DNA of 64,000 nucleotides from Rhynchopus sp. YZ270_cl-10 (Eukaryota > Euglenozoa > Diplonemea > Diplonemida > Diplonemidae), in contig OZ037908.1 of NCBI GenBank assembly GCA_964035575.1, forward strand, positions 372,001 through 436,000, in the 5' to 3' direction. Of this stretch, positions 63,301 through 64,000 are shown in pieces; the first letter of the stretch is position 1, and each line of letters starts with the position of its first letter. A program made the translations under genes and the position numbers. Below the pieces are notes generated by a model. That model saw only the letters and a list, made by a program, of their open reading frames with translations, had not been told where the DNA came from and did not search any database.

Positions 63301-63336
63301 AAGGTAACTAAGCAATCTAAAGCTTAGAACCACCTT
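63301..63336 (+). repeat. Gamma stem-loop copy
   Basis: AAGGTAACTAAGCAATCTAA, AGCTTAGAACCACCTT; AAGGT pairs with ACCTT. Confidence 0.75.
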
Positions 63337-63794
63337 ACCAAAATCATCTTCGTTCTTTTTAAAAAAGATATGTGCACGGCCGGTACATTCACCTTTCAAG
63401 TTTTCTTTTCTTCTGAAGAAAAAAGGAAGGTTGTACGTGTTACACCCTTTAGTGCTTACTGTTTGTGTTATAAATAGTAAGTATATGAATGTATTTTCTT
63501 CTTCTTTCTTTGCCAACTGTGTTGAAGGAACATGCAGTCTTTTTATGCAGTAAGTTTTCTTGCCAACTGTATAAAACGATTCTCCGAGTTCCTCACACAA
63601 TTATACGGTTTGTGGAGCGCATAAGGGAAGCTGTGTGGGGCATTTTTTTTTTTTTTTTCTCTTTGCCCTTTCAGTATAATACGTGGGTTACACAAACTCA
63701 ATGTGCACCTTTTGTTTTTTTGTATTTGAAAATCAAAATTTTGGGTTTTCAATTCCCGTCGCGGAAATAATTAAAAAAAATTCAGTGCACTTTC

Positions 63795-63843
63795 AAGGTG
63801 GCTAAGACGTTCGTGCAAAGCACGAGAGGCTTAGGTTCATCTT
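63795..63843 (+). repeat. Gamma stem-loop with an extra hairpin in its loop
   Basis: AAGGTGGCTAAGACG, then TCGTGC-AAA-GCACGA, then GAGGCTTAGGTTCATCTT. Confidence 0.8.
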
Positions 63844-64000
63844 GTAAACTTTTCTTCCCCTTCTCTTACACTCAGATAAGTGGCTTCATGGTTGTTCTAG
63901 TGATGTACTTTTTTTTCCATGACCCTTTTATCTTCCTTCATACAAAACAAAACAAAGCAAATTAACAACTTGTTCGCAGCTTCCGAACGCCTTGCCTGCC

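Overview
The window looks like nuclear DNA of a unicellular eukaryote (a protist). Two paralogous genes share one intron at the same position and phase (GC|GTATGT donor, CAG acceptor), one gene encodes a mitochondrial small-Tim-type protein, and no operons, Shine-Dalgarno spacing, tRNA or rRNA were seen. Intergenic DNA is full of long A/T and C/G homopolymer runs. I cannot name the lineage from sequence alone.

Only four host genes can be supported, all on the + strand. They are a giant multi-pass receptor-like protein with a degenerate nucleotidyl-cyclase-like domain (20-5821, open at its 5' side), a small Tim-like chaperone with one intron (7323-7980), and two paralogous RRM proteins resembling the PTB/hnRNP-L type (9032-10660 and 54185-56118). 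The paralogues lie about 43.5 kb apart, and the interval between them holds no host gene I could support.

That interval and the last 8 kb are a mosaic of short structured repeats and non-autonomous DNA transposons. Three small dispersed families recur: alpha (about 75 bp, starts GTGGAGATTTGCAC, A-rich tail), beta (about 55 bp, starts TAGTGGAGCACACTC, A-rich tail) and gamma (about 38 bp stem-loop GGTGACTAAGC..GCTTAGGTTCATC, about 22 copies with compensatory stem changes). Several elements show clean terminal inverted repeats and target-site duplications: hAT-like (8 bp), PIF/Harbinger-like (TTA), Tc1/mariner-like (TA), and a novel small element with an internal 11-bp satellite. Nested insertions are frequent, up to three levels deep at 30665-30968. 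Larger structures are a 1.25-kb near-perfect palindrome (19637-20888), an 858-bp element full of GCGAG repeats, a 3-kb element bounded by ACGATCGT satellite arms, and a 4-kb GC-rich duplicated block (37.4-41.6 kb).

Transposase remnants are a hAT C-terminal exon (31345-31830, minus) and piggyBac-like pieces (43783-44995). The 45.3-51.6 kb region holds fossils of retroelement type: an RNase H-like remnant and a tyrosine-recombinase-like remnant, among LTR-like direct repeats. Both are broken and are described only as fossils.
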